Under the pieces are notes generated by a model. It was not told where the DNA came from, made no database searches, and saw nothing but the letters and a program-made list of their open reading frames with translations. This document shows, one piece after another, positions 1-7,386 of a stretch of 28,552 nucleotides of DNA (positions are counted from its first letter, which is position 1; the number at the start of each line of letters is the position of its first letter). A program made the translations under genes and the position numbers. This DNA is from a virus, in the IMG/VR virus record IMGVR_UViG_3300046654_000043, positions 1-28,552 of that record; one strand, written 5' to 3'.

Positions 1-45
1 AGTGAGAATGCCAGAGACGATATCAATATATTTACCCGCTGCCAT
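1..45 (-). CDS. Start of a phage protein, cut by the window edge
   Basis: Only the first 15 codons are present, beginning MAAGKYIDIVSGILT. The ATG at 45 is preceded on the minus strand by a strong ribosome binding site (AGAAGGAGG, about 7 bases away). It follows the 170-aa structural gene in the same direction, so it is probably the next late or structural gene. No function can be given from 15 residues. Confidence 0.7.
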   Translation of the reverse strand, partial: MAAGKYIDIVSGILT

Positions 46-59
46 GTGATGCCTCCTTC

Positions 60-572
60 TTAACTCAGGACAATAGGCACACCGATATCGATGTACATAA
101 GTCCTGAGTTTGCCACCCAACCAAGACTAACTAAAACGCCTGTAGTAGGGGCTACTTGGGTGATAGTCCCGGCGGCGCCAAGCCACATTGGACCAGCAAG
201 TAAACCGCTGGTTATAGCTATTTCTCCATGGCTGATTATCTCAACCACAGAAGATATTGGATTATCCGCAATGGTCATCCCAAGAATCGTTGAGCACTTG
301 GTAATATCCGTTGGATCGGCCTTCATGCATGTTACGCCGTCCACATCGTAGACAACGCGAAAATGCTCTATGTGCTCACCGGCTGTTCGATACGACGCAA
401 GGTCGTTCGATATCTGAATGGGCAGTGAGCCGGACGCGCCGGTCACATAAATGACGCCGGTCGGTTGGCCAGAGGCGTCTATGATCTCGATGAAGCCGCC
501 CGTCAGGGTGAGCCCGGCTGTGGCTAACTCCCCCGCCGTCATGCGGTAGGTTGTTGAATACCCGGTGATCAT
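60..572 (-). CDS. Putative virion decoration/structural protein, 170 aa
   Basis: No enzyme motif is visible. The protein is rich in Gly, Thr, Ile and Val, as expected for a beta-rich virion protein. The last 45 residues carry the pattern G-MWLGAAGTITQVAPTTG, then VSLGW, then an alternating hydrophobic end. This resembles the small beta-barrel tails of phage decoration and fibre proteins ('LG-GT-TQ--P--G----G-A'), which is my family-level impression and not a database match. The start is set by GGGGGTG five bases before the ATG. It ends 14 bases before the next gene's ATG and lies in the late operon downstream of other structural genes. The family assignment is uncertain. Confidence 0.75.
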   Translation of the reverse strand: MITGYSTTYRMTAGELATAGLTLTGGFIEIIDASGQPTGVIYVTGASGSLPIQISNDLASYRTAGEHIEHFRVVYDVDGVTCMKADPTDITKCSTILGMTIADNPISSVVEIISHGEIAITSGLLAGPMWLGAAGTITQVAPTTGVLVSLGWVANSGLMYIDIGVPIVLS

Positions 573-583
573 CTCGCACCCCC

Positions 584-1927
584 TTACTGTAGCACAAGTT
601 CAGCGTTTTGTACGAAACCACCGGATAGCCATGTGATCAGAAGGGCGTCTCCCTGGTTGATGACAAGCGACGACGAGAATGGGAGACGTTCCAGGCCGAG
701 TTCGGCGCTTGAATAGACGCCCGCTGGGATAGTGATCGTGGCGGTGGCGCCCGTGTTGATGTTGACCAGCTCCACAACGCAGTCGGTCACCGCAGGCACA
801 CCCACCTCGAATGTCGCAACCGAGTATGTCGCAGGCGCGAGATGGAACACCGCACCGGCGGATGACAGCGTTCTGGCCCGGCCGCGAGCCAGTCCCGGAG
901 ACTGCGCGGCGATGTTGGTTACGGTCTGAATGACCGAGCGCATGTGATAGCCGGAGAGGGTCACCGGCCCCACGCCCTCAACGTCTATCGTGAGGGTCAT
1001 GTTCTGCCAATCCGTTGGGGTCGGCCAGCGGAGGTGGTAGGTCTGCATCGGGTCGCCGAGCGTGACCGGCCCGTTCAGCATCCAATTCGATGGGTCGGAT
1101 GCGCCGGTCAGCGCCTTCCAAGTCCCATCGAGGGCATAATATTGAAGTTGAGTCGTCCGCGAGGCGGTAGCCTTGCGGTACATCAATAGGTCAAGGCCGA
1201 TAGTTGGCGAAGCAAAAGTAAAAATTTCGCCATACCCTGCGTTATAAATGACGTTAGGAACAACGCCAAATACATCATCCGGGGGTGCTTTATTATATAC
1301 GGCGGTTTTATTCTCAAACATGCCGGTAAGGCCCGACATATACATTGTCGACATCTTTGGAGACGTCGTTGAAGCCGAGTAGTTATCAGGTTTGATGACG
1401 ATCCACTTGCGGCTGGCGATGACGCCCGGAACAGGTGAGAACGCAACGCGTGGGATGACTGGGTCGGTCCAGGTCACCTCATATGTGCCGGGGGCCGCGC
1501 GGAAGCCGTTCGAGGGGTCCACGACGCCGGTCAACTGCCGGTTGGCGGTGACGCCATCCGTCGAGTCCCACATGGTTATGCCGCCGCCGGTGCTGCTGGT
1601 CCAGACACCGGACGTGTCCAGTGTGAAGCGGATTCGCGAGCAGAACTCATCCGTCGCCACATAGGCGGAATCGCCCGCCGTAAAATTGGCGTCCGAACTC
1701 CATGGCAAGAACGAGTTCGGGCCGACAAGTCCGGACGCGGCGTTGCTGTAGTCCGTGAAGTAGACATCCGGTCCCACAAGGTCGACGTTGAAAGCGTAAA
1801 CACTTTCAGCGCCTTCAATGTTAGTGTAAACCGAAGTTATAAGCGACTGCGCGACGTTTCCGCGCACAATTCCGTCAGATGCGTTGCCCGCAACTGCGGA
1901 AATCTCCGCCATAGTGATCGTAAACAC
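584..1927 (-). CDS. Putative large beta-rich structural protein, 447 aa
   Basis: This is the longest of the four structural-type genes downstream of the capsid gene. It is rich in Thr, Ser, Val, Gly and Asn, and has no recognisable catalytic motif, signal peptide or membrane segment. The middle part (about residues 95-160) contains FTLDTSGVW and the phrases TYEVTWTDPVIP and RVAFSPVPG, typical of beta-sandwich or fibre-like domains. The predicted start is GTG at 1927, with AAGGGG about nine bases upstream; an in-frame ATG five codons later (1912) is the alternative. Position suggests a tail, fibre or head-decoration role. I do not recognise the family. Confidence 0.75.
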   Translation of the reverse strand: MFTITMAEISAVAGNASDGIVRGNVAQSLITSVYTNIEGAESVYAFNVDLVGPDVYFTDYSNAASGLVGPNSFLPWSSDANFTAGDSAYVATDEFCSRIRFTLDTSGVWTSSTGGGITMWDSTDGVTANRQLTGVVDPSNGFRAAPGTYEVTWTDPVIPRVAFSPVPGVIASRKWIVIKPDNYSASTTSPKMSTMYMSGLTGMFENKTAVYNKAPPDDVFGVVPNVIYNAGYGEIFTFASPTIGLDLLMYRKATASRTTQLQYYALDGTWKALTGASDPSNWMLNGPVTLGDPMQTYHLRWPTPTDWQNMTLTIDVEGVGPVTLSGYHMRSVIQTVTNIAAQSPGLARGRARTLSSAGAVFHLAPATYSVATFEVGVPAVTDCVVELVNINTGATATITIPAGVYSSAELGLERLPFSSSLVINQGDALLITWLSGGFVQNAELVLQ

Positions 1928-1942
1928 TGATCATCCCCTTCG

Positions 1943-2602
1943 TTACCTGCTTGGCGAAGCGTGTTGAGTTACGGTCGCCTTAAGTGAGCCGGTTCCTGAG
2001 TTCAAAACGAACTGAATCATATGGGGCGCCGCTGTCAGCGAGACCTGACCGCTTACGGCAGACGCCGCCAAGGTCGCATCGTTCAGCCACGATATGTTGG
2101 CCATGGGGATAGGAACGCCGAAACCGAACAGGCCGTTAGGGTCATCCTGGCTGGTGCGCATGGTGTAGTTTACTGTTCCGCTCACGATAGCATGGACGAG
2201 GACCGGGGCGAAGCCGAACTGGTCAAGGAAAATAGGCCGCGAATCCGCTACGCCGTTGGTCCCGACTGTAATCGCGGCCGCCGTCGCCGCCGAGGTAGTG
2301 ATGCGGGTCACGGTCGCGAACGAGACACCGAAATCTGCAATGCCGATAGCCGCGCCCGCCACGCTGGCTTGGATCGGCTGGCCGCTCCAGTCCGTGCCGT
2401 AGGCCGTGAATGTGACGGTCGAGTCGTTGCCCGCGCTCGTAATGATGACGTGGCGTGGCAGGTCCAGCACCGCCACGCCAGCCACAACGAGAGCCCCATT
2501 CAGTAGCAGATTTCCCGCACCTGCCGGCGTCTGCGAGGCCCCAATATTCGCTGCATTCGCCGTCGCGAGAGGTCCGACTGTAACCTGAATGAGTCTGCTC
2601 AT
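1943..2602 (-). CDS. Structural protein sharing a domain with the 313-aa protein, 219 aa
   Basis: Ala, Thr, Val and Gly rich, beta-type protein with no membrane helix. Residues about 50-75 (RHVIITSAGNDSTVTFTAYG, followed by TDWSGQP) align with residues about 156-180 of the protein at 3010-3951 (RAVSITAGGTTLAGITFTVV, followed by GYDIYGQP). The similarity continues through an ASVAGAA / AITGPAAG segment, an ITVGTNGV / VSIGTAD turn and a hydrophobic F-P-P stretch. The two are probably paralogous virion proteins or share a repeated domain. The ATG follows GGGGCGGAA. A 20-bp GTTTAAAC palindrome (2636-2655) lies just upstream. Exact role unknown. Confidence 0.78.
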   Translation of the reverse strand: MSRLIQVTVGPLATANAANIGASQTPAGAGNLLLNGALVVAGVAVLDLPRHVIITSAGNDSTVTFTAYGTDWSGQPIQASVAGAAIGIADFGVSFATVTRITTSAATAAAITVGTNGVADSRPIFLDQFGFAPVLVHAIVSGTVNYTMRTSQDDPNGLFGFGVPIPMANISWLNDATLAASAVSGQVSLTAAPHMIQFVLNSGTGSLKATVTQHASPSR

Positions 2603-2635
2603 TTCCGCCCCTGTCTGGTCTTTCTTGAAAAGAAA

Positions 2636-2655
2636 GAGAGCGTTTAAACGCTCTC
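2636..2655. repeat. GTTTAAAC palindrome, 20 bp perfect
   Basis: The arms gagagcgttt and aaacgctctc are exact reverse complements, centred on the PmeI octamer. It sits between the 108-aa gene (ends 2667) and the ATG of the 219-aa gene (2602). It is the only long-arm copy in the late gene block. No T-tract follows on either strand, so it is not a classical intrinsic terminator. Confidence 0.9.
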
Positions 2656-2666
2656 CCCCTCAATCG

Positions 2667-2993
2667 TCAGTTACCGGAATTCTGGCGAAGGGCTTTTCCG
2701 GCCGAGCTGTACGGGTTGCTGTCCGCGCCGCCACCGTTCGCCCGGACCTTGCCGCCGCACTTGCGATCAAGCCGGGCCTTACCGGCAACGCCGCCGATCT
2801 TGCCGATGTTGTGCTTGCTGCTTCCGGCTTCCTTGAGTACGTAGGGGTTGCCGTCTGCCTTTTCGGGCTTGGCCGCTCCACCAGGAATCTTGGCGCTTCC
2901 ACCGCGCTTCAGACCCTTATGCCCCTTGTGACCGACAGGACCGCCGCACTTGCGGTCCTCACGCTCTTCATTCTCTTTTTCGTGCTTCGCCAT
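2667..2993 (-). CDS. Small basic Gly/Lys-rich protein with RKCGG repeats, 108 aa
   Basis: Highly charged, low-complexity protein. The N-terminus is a Lys/Glu/Arg run (MAKHEKENEEREDRKCGG). The middle is His/Lys/Gly-rich (GHKGHKGLKRGG), and a second DRKCGGK copy occurs near residue 78. Cys-Gly-Gly appears twice in the same setting. The ATG has GGAGGG eight bases upstream, so expression is convincing. It lies among structural genes and resembles in composition the 159-aa protein at 9688-10167. A nucleic-acid-binding or internal-virion role is possible from its charge, but this is inference. No known domain is recognised. Confidence 0.75.
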   Translation of the reverse strand: MAKHEKENEEREDRKCGGPVGHKGHKGLKRGGSAKIPGGAAKPEKADGNPYVLKEAGSSKHNIGKIGGVAGKARLDRKCGGKVRANGGGADSNPYSSAGKALRQNSGN

Positions 2994-3009
2994 GGCGAGA
3001 GCCCTCCTA

Positions 3010-3951
3010 TTAAACCGGCGTCACGCCGAACAGGCCGGTAATCATGGCCGCGTTGCTCGTAACGGCGATATTGGCAATTGGGACAGTAATGAACGCGATC
3101 ATCCGCTTTGTCCCGTCCGCCGCGCTCGCCGATGGTGTGAAGGTGCCGCGCACGTCGCCCGTGGTCGTGGTCGCCGGGCTCGTGGTGTCCGCCGCCGTGA
3201 ACTGGGCGGCCACCTGAACGGCGTTATTCCAGAACAGGTTGAGATACGGGAAGCTGGTGACCTTGATCGGGAAGCCGAAAATATCGGCTGTTCCGATGCT
3301 GACCGTCTGCGCCGAGGTCCCGCTCGGGGTCACCGAAGCAATCCACTTCCATGTCTTCTTGCCGTTCACGGTGCCGGCAGCCGGGCCGGTGATGGCCTCG
3401 GTCTGCGGCTGGCCGTAAATGTCGTAGCCGACGACAGTGAAGGTGATGCCTGCAAGCGTGGTGCCGCCCGCCGTAATCGAGACCGCACGAGACCCAAGAG
3501 TGGTCGGGTCCCACACGTCCGCATAGCTCGATGCGCCGGCGGAGAGGCCCGCAGGCTTCGCGCCGATGCGGAGCGCCGTCACGGTGGCGCCGGTGGCGTA
3601 GTTCTTGAACGTGTCGCCCACGGTGACGTCGCCCGCCGTGACCGAAGCCAGGGTGAGGGCGACATTCGCCGTCATGGTCTGAAGAGCCGCGATATTCGCC
3701 GTCGCGGCGATGGCCGGAGCGAAGTCGAGACCGATGATATCCGGCTCTGCCCAGCCGAGAACGGTTGGGGAGTCCGGCGTCTGCCCGGTGTAGAAGGTGT
3801 ACGCCGGGCGCGGATCGAGAATGCTGGTTCCGCCATAGAACATGGAGGGGCCGGCGTCGGGGTTCTGATTAGCGGAACGGGGCGACGTACCTGGAGGGGT
3901 CGCCTCGTTGCCGTAAACAATCAGAGGGCCGCTGATAGTGCTCTTAGCCAT
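3010..3951 (-). CDS. Putative virion structural protein, 313 aa
   Basis: Long Ala/Thr/Gly/Val-rich protein next to the capsid gene, separated from it only by an endonuclease gene. The N-terminus contains GNEATPPGTSPRS and DPRPAYTFYTGQTPDSPTV. The central part (about 86-150) is a domain with TVGDTFKNYATGATVTALRI. The following segment (about 155-215) is homologous to the 219-aa protein at 1943-2602. The C-terminus ends in PIANIAVTSNAAMITGLFGV, similar in flavour to the VPIPMANISWLND part of the 219-aa protein. The ATG follows GGGGAAACCA. Such proteins are usually head or head-tail decoration proteins; the specific role is not determined. Confidence 0.78.
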   Translation of the reverse strand: MAKSTISGPLIVYGNEATPPGTSPRSANQNPDAGPSMFYGGTSILDPRPAYTFYTGQTPDSPTVLGWAEPDIIGLDFAPAIAATANIAALQTMTANVALTLASVTAGDVTVGDTFKNYATGATVTALRIGAKPAGLSAGASSYADVWDPTTLGSRAVSITAGGTTLAGITFTVVGYDIYGQPQTEAITGPAAGTVNGKKTWKWIASVTPSGTSAQTVSIGTADIFGFPIKVTSFPYLNLFWNNAVQVAAQFTAADTTSPATTTTGDVRGTFTPSASAADGTKRMIAFITVPIANIAVTSNAAMITGLFGVTPV

Positions 3952-3962
3952 TGGTTTCCCCG

Positions 3963-4721
3963 CTATCCGACACGAACGAAATTTGGCCGTGCCGCAGTAA
4001 CTGCTTTAACATAGGCTTCATGAGCCAGTTCCTTCGTGTCGTAGATACCGAGATGCACGGCTTTGCCCTCGATATATATTTGGGCTCTGAACCGGGCTCC
4101 GAGAGGCGACACGCCACGCAGGCCGGTCTTATTATTCGCTTTTGGGGCCTCTGAGAGCAGGTCCCGGTTATCTCGCGTCCGTCTTTCGCCAATTTTCGCA
4201 TCCGAATCGACTGATGAATGCTTAAATTCGCCATGCAATTCGTCCGAAGCTTTGCAGTATGCTGCGTATGCTTCTTCTGCGGTGTCGTATAAACCTAGAT
4301 AATAAGGTTTATAGTCCCTGTATATTTGAGCTTTAAATTTACCCTTAAATGGGGTAACGCCTTTAAAGCCTGTTTTACTATCCTGCCGAACAGAAACATT
4401 CTGTTGATTTCTCCCTGATGCTGGGCGGAGATTATCAATTCTGTTATCTGTTTTAATCGTATTCTTATGGTCAAGTTCCCCTGAAGGCCATTTACCATAA
4501 GTATAAAACCAAGCCAATCGATGGGAATAGTAGTGATAGCCATCTATGACTATTACCAAATATTTACCATCCCGTAGCGTCCCCGCCACACTACCAATTT
4601 TAGAGCAGAGGTTATTGCTAGTCGCTACCTTGTAGGTAAACAAACCCGTTTCCGGATCGTAATCAAACCTAAAGCGTAACTCTGCTTGCGTTAACCCCTG
4701 CTCTTTGTCCTTCGCCTTCAT
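3963..4721 (-). CDS. HNH homing endonuclease with two AP2 domains, 252 aa
   Basis: Free-standing mobile endonuclease. An HNH core spans about residues 20-100: the segment SHRLAWFYTYGKWPSGELDH supplies H67 and H85, and N97 lies in DNRIDNLR. Two AP2-type DNA-binding domains follow, about 117-168 (KTGFKGVTPFKGKFKAQIY) and about 198-250 (KTGLRGVSPLGARFRAQIY). HNH-AP2 proteins are known selfish endonucleases of phages that cut a specific DNA site. A clear GGAGG precedes the ATG, and a 14-bp palindrome (4730-4743) lies just upstream. The gene separates the capsid gene from the 313-aa structural gene and is more AT-rich than its neighbours, consistent with recent insertion. Two AP2 units in tandem is less common than one. 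Confidence 0.93.
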   Translation of the reverse strand: MKAKDKEQGLTQAELRFRFDYDPETGLFTYKVATSNNLCSKIGSVAGTLRDGKYLVIVIDGYHYYSHRLAWFYTYGKWPSGELDHKNTIKTDNRIDNLRPASGRNQQNVSVRQDSKTGFKGVTPFKGKFKAQIYRDYKPYYLGLYDTAEEAYAAYCKASDELHGEFKHSSVDSDAKIGERRTRDNRDLLSEAPKANNKTGLRGVSPLGARFRAQIYIEGKAVHLGIYDTKELAHEAYVKAVTAARPNFVRVG

Positions 4722-4729
4722 GATACCTC

Positions 4730-4743
4730 CGTTAGCGCTAACG
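4730..4743. repeat. 14-bp palindrome before the HNH-AP2 gene
   Basis: Perfect palindrome CGTTAGCGCTAACG, directly upstream of the ribosome binding site of the HNH-AP2 gene and in the 106-bp gap after the capsid gene stop. It could be an operator or a scar of the endonuclease insertion. No proof of function. Confidence 0.5.
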
Positions 4744-4827
4744 AACGTGAGGACCCTACCGGAAAAAGACAGTCACTTCAATCTGTTTTTCACTTCCATA
4801 TATACTATGGGAGTTACTTACTATACT

Positions 4828-5757
4828 TTAAGAAGTCGGAAGACTTCCGTACAAACACCTGGGGTCATTGAAGAAAAAGCCCGCCCGCTGGTACCCCTTC
4901 ACAAGTAAATTGTCGGTCATAAAATCCACGTGCATGTCTAATTCAAACGGCACGCGGTCGATGTGGATCAACCCCTCGACGTCCGTCTTGATGAACCAAG
5001 CATAGGACGAAGTCAGGTAGTCGAAAATCTCGAAGTCATGCAGGCCGCCCGACAGCGTGTGAATGGCGTTCGGGTCATTGTCGGTGGTTCCCGGCCGCAG
5101 CTCGGCCTTAATCAAGCGAATGCAGACGTCTTCCAGCGCGATTGGAGCGCAGAGAAGGCGGCCGCGAGCCCGGATTTTCAACCCGGCTTCGTTGACGAAC
5201 CCGGCACGAATCTGCTTGAGACCGGCGATGAGGGTCGCCTCGTTGAGGTCGACGTCAACGCTTGGCCGGTTGCTCCAGGAGCCGCCGACGAACGGCGAAG
5301 TCTCTGTGAGCGGATGCGCGTTGTTGAGCAGCGAGACGCCGTCGCCACCGATGGCCGCATTATACGTGCCGGCGGTGTTGAGGAGGTTCATCGCCTGGAT
5401 TTCCCAGTAGTCCGCAAACGACTTGGCCAACCCGAGGTTCATTGGGTTGAAGTCGTGCTTATACAGGTTGTCGTCAATCGCTTTACGAGTAATGGCGTAG
5501 CCAAGACCCGCTTCGATTGGCTCCATGTTGTAAATCCAACGCTGCCCAGCGTTGTTATCAAACAAGGTCTGCGCGCCTTCTTCCTTCAGCGCGGCAAGTT
5601 GCAGATAACGCGCCTGCACGGTGCGCTCGATCTGCATTTTAGACTGGATAGTACGAAACAGTCGCTTCCACTGCGGCTCGATATTCCGATACTGACCCGT
5701 GATAGCCGCGAGACCTGGAAGTAGAAGGTCGCGTTCGGCTGCGAGATTAATAGCCAT
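4828..5757 (-). CDS. Major capsid protein, 309 aa
   Basis: Forms the icosahedral head shell. The 309-residue length, the position after the scaffold and capsid-associated genes, and the sequence fit an HK97-fold major head protein, most like the Mu gpT-type head subunit group. Features are an amphipathic N-terminal region (RNIEPQWKRLFRTIQSKMQI), a central LGYAITRKAIDDNLYKHDF segment, the substrate-like NNAHPLTETSPF loop and a C-terminal KGYQRAGFFFNDPRCLYGSL. No N-terminal prohead protease delta domain is obvious, in agreement with a separate scaffold. Strong AGAGGAG site before the ATG. A small inverted repeat (gaagtc...gacttc) lies at its 3' end. The family call is firm; the subgroup is not. 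Confidence 0.9.
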   Translation of the reverse strand: MAINLAAERDLLLPGLAAITGQYRNIEPQWKRLFRTIQSKMQIERTVQARYLQLAALKEEGAQTLFDNNAGQRWIYNMEPIEAGLGYAITRKAIDDNLYKHDFNPMNLGLAKSFADYWEIQAMNLLNTAGTYNAAIGGDGVSLLNNAHPLTETSPFVGGSWSNRPSVDVDLNEATLIAGLKQIRAGFVNEAGLKIRARGRLLCAPIALEDVCIRLIKAELRPGTTDNDPNAIHTLSGGLHDFEIFDYLTSSYAWFIKTDVEGLIHIDRVPFELDMHVDFMTDNLLVKGYQRAGFFFNDPRCLYGSLPTS

Positions 5758-5771
5758 TGTTCGCGCTCCTC

Positions 5772-6377
5772 TTAGATACCGGTCATCTGCGCAGTGTTCG
5801 GAGTCACTACGGCCAGATTATATGGGGTTGTATTATCCGTGCCGGGCGCGCCGGCCGGAGCATAATCGGACCACAGGCCAACCACCCGGAACGGGAGGGT
5901 TGCAGTGGTTGTGGGGACGCCGAGCGTGGCGCCGGAGAGGCCGAGCGACCCGCCGAGAATATGGCCGGTTCCCAGGACGATATCCGCGTTCTTCCCGATG
6001 TCGGAAAGAGCGATCGGAGTTGTCGCGCTGCTCGCCTGAATGACGAAAAGCGGGGCTGGGAAACTGTCGCACGGGATCACATAAACGGTCCCGTCCGTCG
6101 AGGCGTCGTTGCCGGGCCAGAAGGTGTTCTGAGTGGTGCGGCCGAGAGCAGACGACAGATATTTTGCCCCCCAGAACACGCCCACGAGGTAGCTCGCTGG
6201 CTGGCCGTTCACCCAATAGTCGGTGTAGCCGGTGTTCAGGCGAATAAGGGGATCACCGCGAAAGAGCTGGTGTGTATTGCCAGCCGCGACTTTCCACGCC
6301 TGGAGCTGAAACGTTGGCTGCGCCGCGCCGTAAATCCCTAGCGGGCGCAAACCGAACGGGGAGTTCGTGTTGGCCAT
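5772..6377 (-). CDS. Capsid-associated (cement/stabilisation-type) protein, 201 aa
   Basis: Begins MANTNSPFGLRPLGIYGAAQ, an N-terminal pattern I associate with phage proteins encoded immediately before the capsid gene. It continues with LFRGDPLIRLNTGY and YLVGVFWGAKYLSS, a beta-rich fold with no catalytic motif. It ends 14 bases before the capsid ATG, and its own ATG has an AGGA site. Likely a head decoration or stabilisation protein made in large amounts with the capsid protein. The role is inferred from position and pattern; there is no enzyme function. Confidence 0.8.
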   Translation of the reverse strand: MANTNSPFGLRPLGIYGAAQPTFQLQAWKVAAGNTHQLFRGDPLIRLNTGYTDYWVNGQPASYLVGVFWGAKYLSSALGRTTQNTFWPGNDASTDGTVYVIPCDSFPAPLFVIQASSATTPIALSDIGKNADIVLGTGHILGGSLGLSGATLGVPTTTATLPFRVVGLWSDYAPAGAPGTDNTTPYNLAVVTPNTAQMTGI

Positions 6378-6410
6378 ATCGTAAAATCCTGGGTTGGGTT
6401 ATCTGGCTTT

Positions 6411-6583
6411 GCTTTCAACGCTCCCCGGCGCGGGGACGGAACGGCTTCACCTGGGTTTTGCGCTTTCAACGCCGAAGCGGAACTGCGCGGTATGCTTATT
6501 TCTCGTCCTCAACGCTGAAGCGGAATAACGAGGTCTGTAAACTTAGGAGGCGTCTGACCTAAAACCAACAAAAGGTCAGACGC
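6411..6583. repeat. Non-coding gap with three hairpin-type repeats and one long stem
   Basis: The 216-bp gap between the 238-aa gene and the capsid-associated gene has no gene. It contains a repeated unit: TCAACGCTGAAGCGGAA at 6509-6525, TCAACGCCGAAGCGGAA at 6466-6482, and a partial copy at 6415-6420 followed by a CCCCGGCGCGGGG-type stem. On the transcribed strand each gives a short GC hairpin followed by GCGTTGA. At 6550-6583 an 11-bp stem (GCGTCTGACCT / AGGTCAGACGC) with a 12-base loop lies directly behind the stop of the 238-aa gene. There is no T-tract, so it may be an mRNA-end or processing structure. Function is inferred only. Confidence 0.55.
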
Positions 6584-6593
6584 TTACGCACTA

Positions 6594-7310
6594 CTAAAAA
6601 TCGTCACCTGAAGCGATTGTGTGTGATGGAGCCCAACTTGGGTCCGACTGCTCACGCACTGCTCGCAAAAGCGTGTCTTTCTGCGCCTGGGGGTGATTTG
6701 TGTCGAAATAATCACCACGTTTCGACTCGACACCCCAATTCCGCTGTCTCATGAGAAGTTGTTCACGAGCACTGTACTGTTCTTCACGCCGTGCCGCATT
6801 CGTTAATTCAATACGGCGCTCCATCAAGATCATCCCATCATGTTGGACGGCTTCATTCTCTTCTCCGGAAAAGACCTCAGGTAGTCTACTGTTCATGACA
6901 GGACGCCACCCACCGTCTCTTTGGAGTCGAGAAATATAAACTCCACGCTCCTCATTGTAGACGAAGCGAGTTTTCCATTCAAGAGTATAACCCTCGTCTA
7001 AAGTGGCCTGAACAAATTCAGGGGGAAGCTCGAACGGATTAGTTGCTGCAAACTGCGCGCGCCGCGTCACGATCTCGCCGTCGCGGCCAACCGCCGTGGT
7101 GACGCCGCTATCCCGCGCCTGTTGCCGCTGAGGCTGGCGCGTCTCGGCGCGCATCTCTTTGCGCTCCTCGGAAACCTTCTTCCCGAGCGCGGTGATCTGC
7201 GCCGCCATGTCTTTTTGAGACGTGGCGACCATCTGCATGAACTGCGCCATCTGAAGCGCAAGGGCTTCGGTGGCGTTGACCTCCTCGGAGGGTTTTGTTT
7301 CTTTCGGCAT
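6594..7310 (-). CDS. Conserved-type phage head-region protein, 238 aa
   Basis: The start is placed at 7310 because GAGGTGG lies just before that ATG; the longer reading would overlap the scaffold gene by 86 bases without a comparable site. The N-terminal half is Lys/Glu/Gln-rich and probably helical or coiled (FMQMVATSQKDMAAQITALG then KKVSEERKE). The C-terminal half has a compact part with TLEWKTRFVYNEERGVYISR and GGWRPVMNSR, followed by an Arg/Glu-rich helix. It lies between scaffold and capsid-associated genes, so it may be an internal head or assembly protein. No enzyme motif; I cannot name the family. Confidence 0.75.
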   Translation of the reverse strand: MPKETKPSEEVNATEALALQMAQFMQMVATSQKDMAAQITALGKKVSEERKEMRAETRQPQRQQARDSGVTTAVGRDGEIVTRRAQFAATNPFELPPEFVQATLDEGYTLEWKTRFVYNEERGVYISRLQRDGGWRPVMNSRLPEVFSGEENEAVQHDGMILMERRIELTNAARREEQYSAREQLLMRQRNWGVESKRGDYFDTNHPQAQKDTLLRAVREQSDPSWAPSHTIASGDDF

Positions 7311-7386
7311 TTCCACCTCAGGATTTGGTTTGGTCAGCTCGATAAGCTCTTTAGCGGGGCGAGTCGTCTTCGCCCTCCATGGACCT

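Noticed and set aside
2950-4014. Plus-strand open frame of 354 codons opposite the 313-aa structural gene
   Set aside because: Arg/Gly-rich shadow without motifs; the minus strand has a clear structural gene with good signals.
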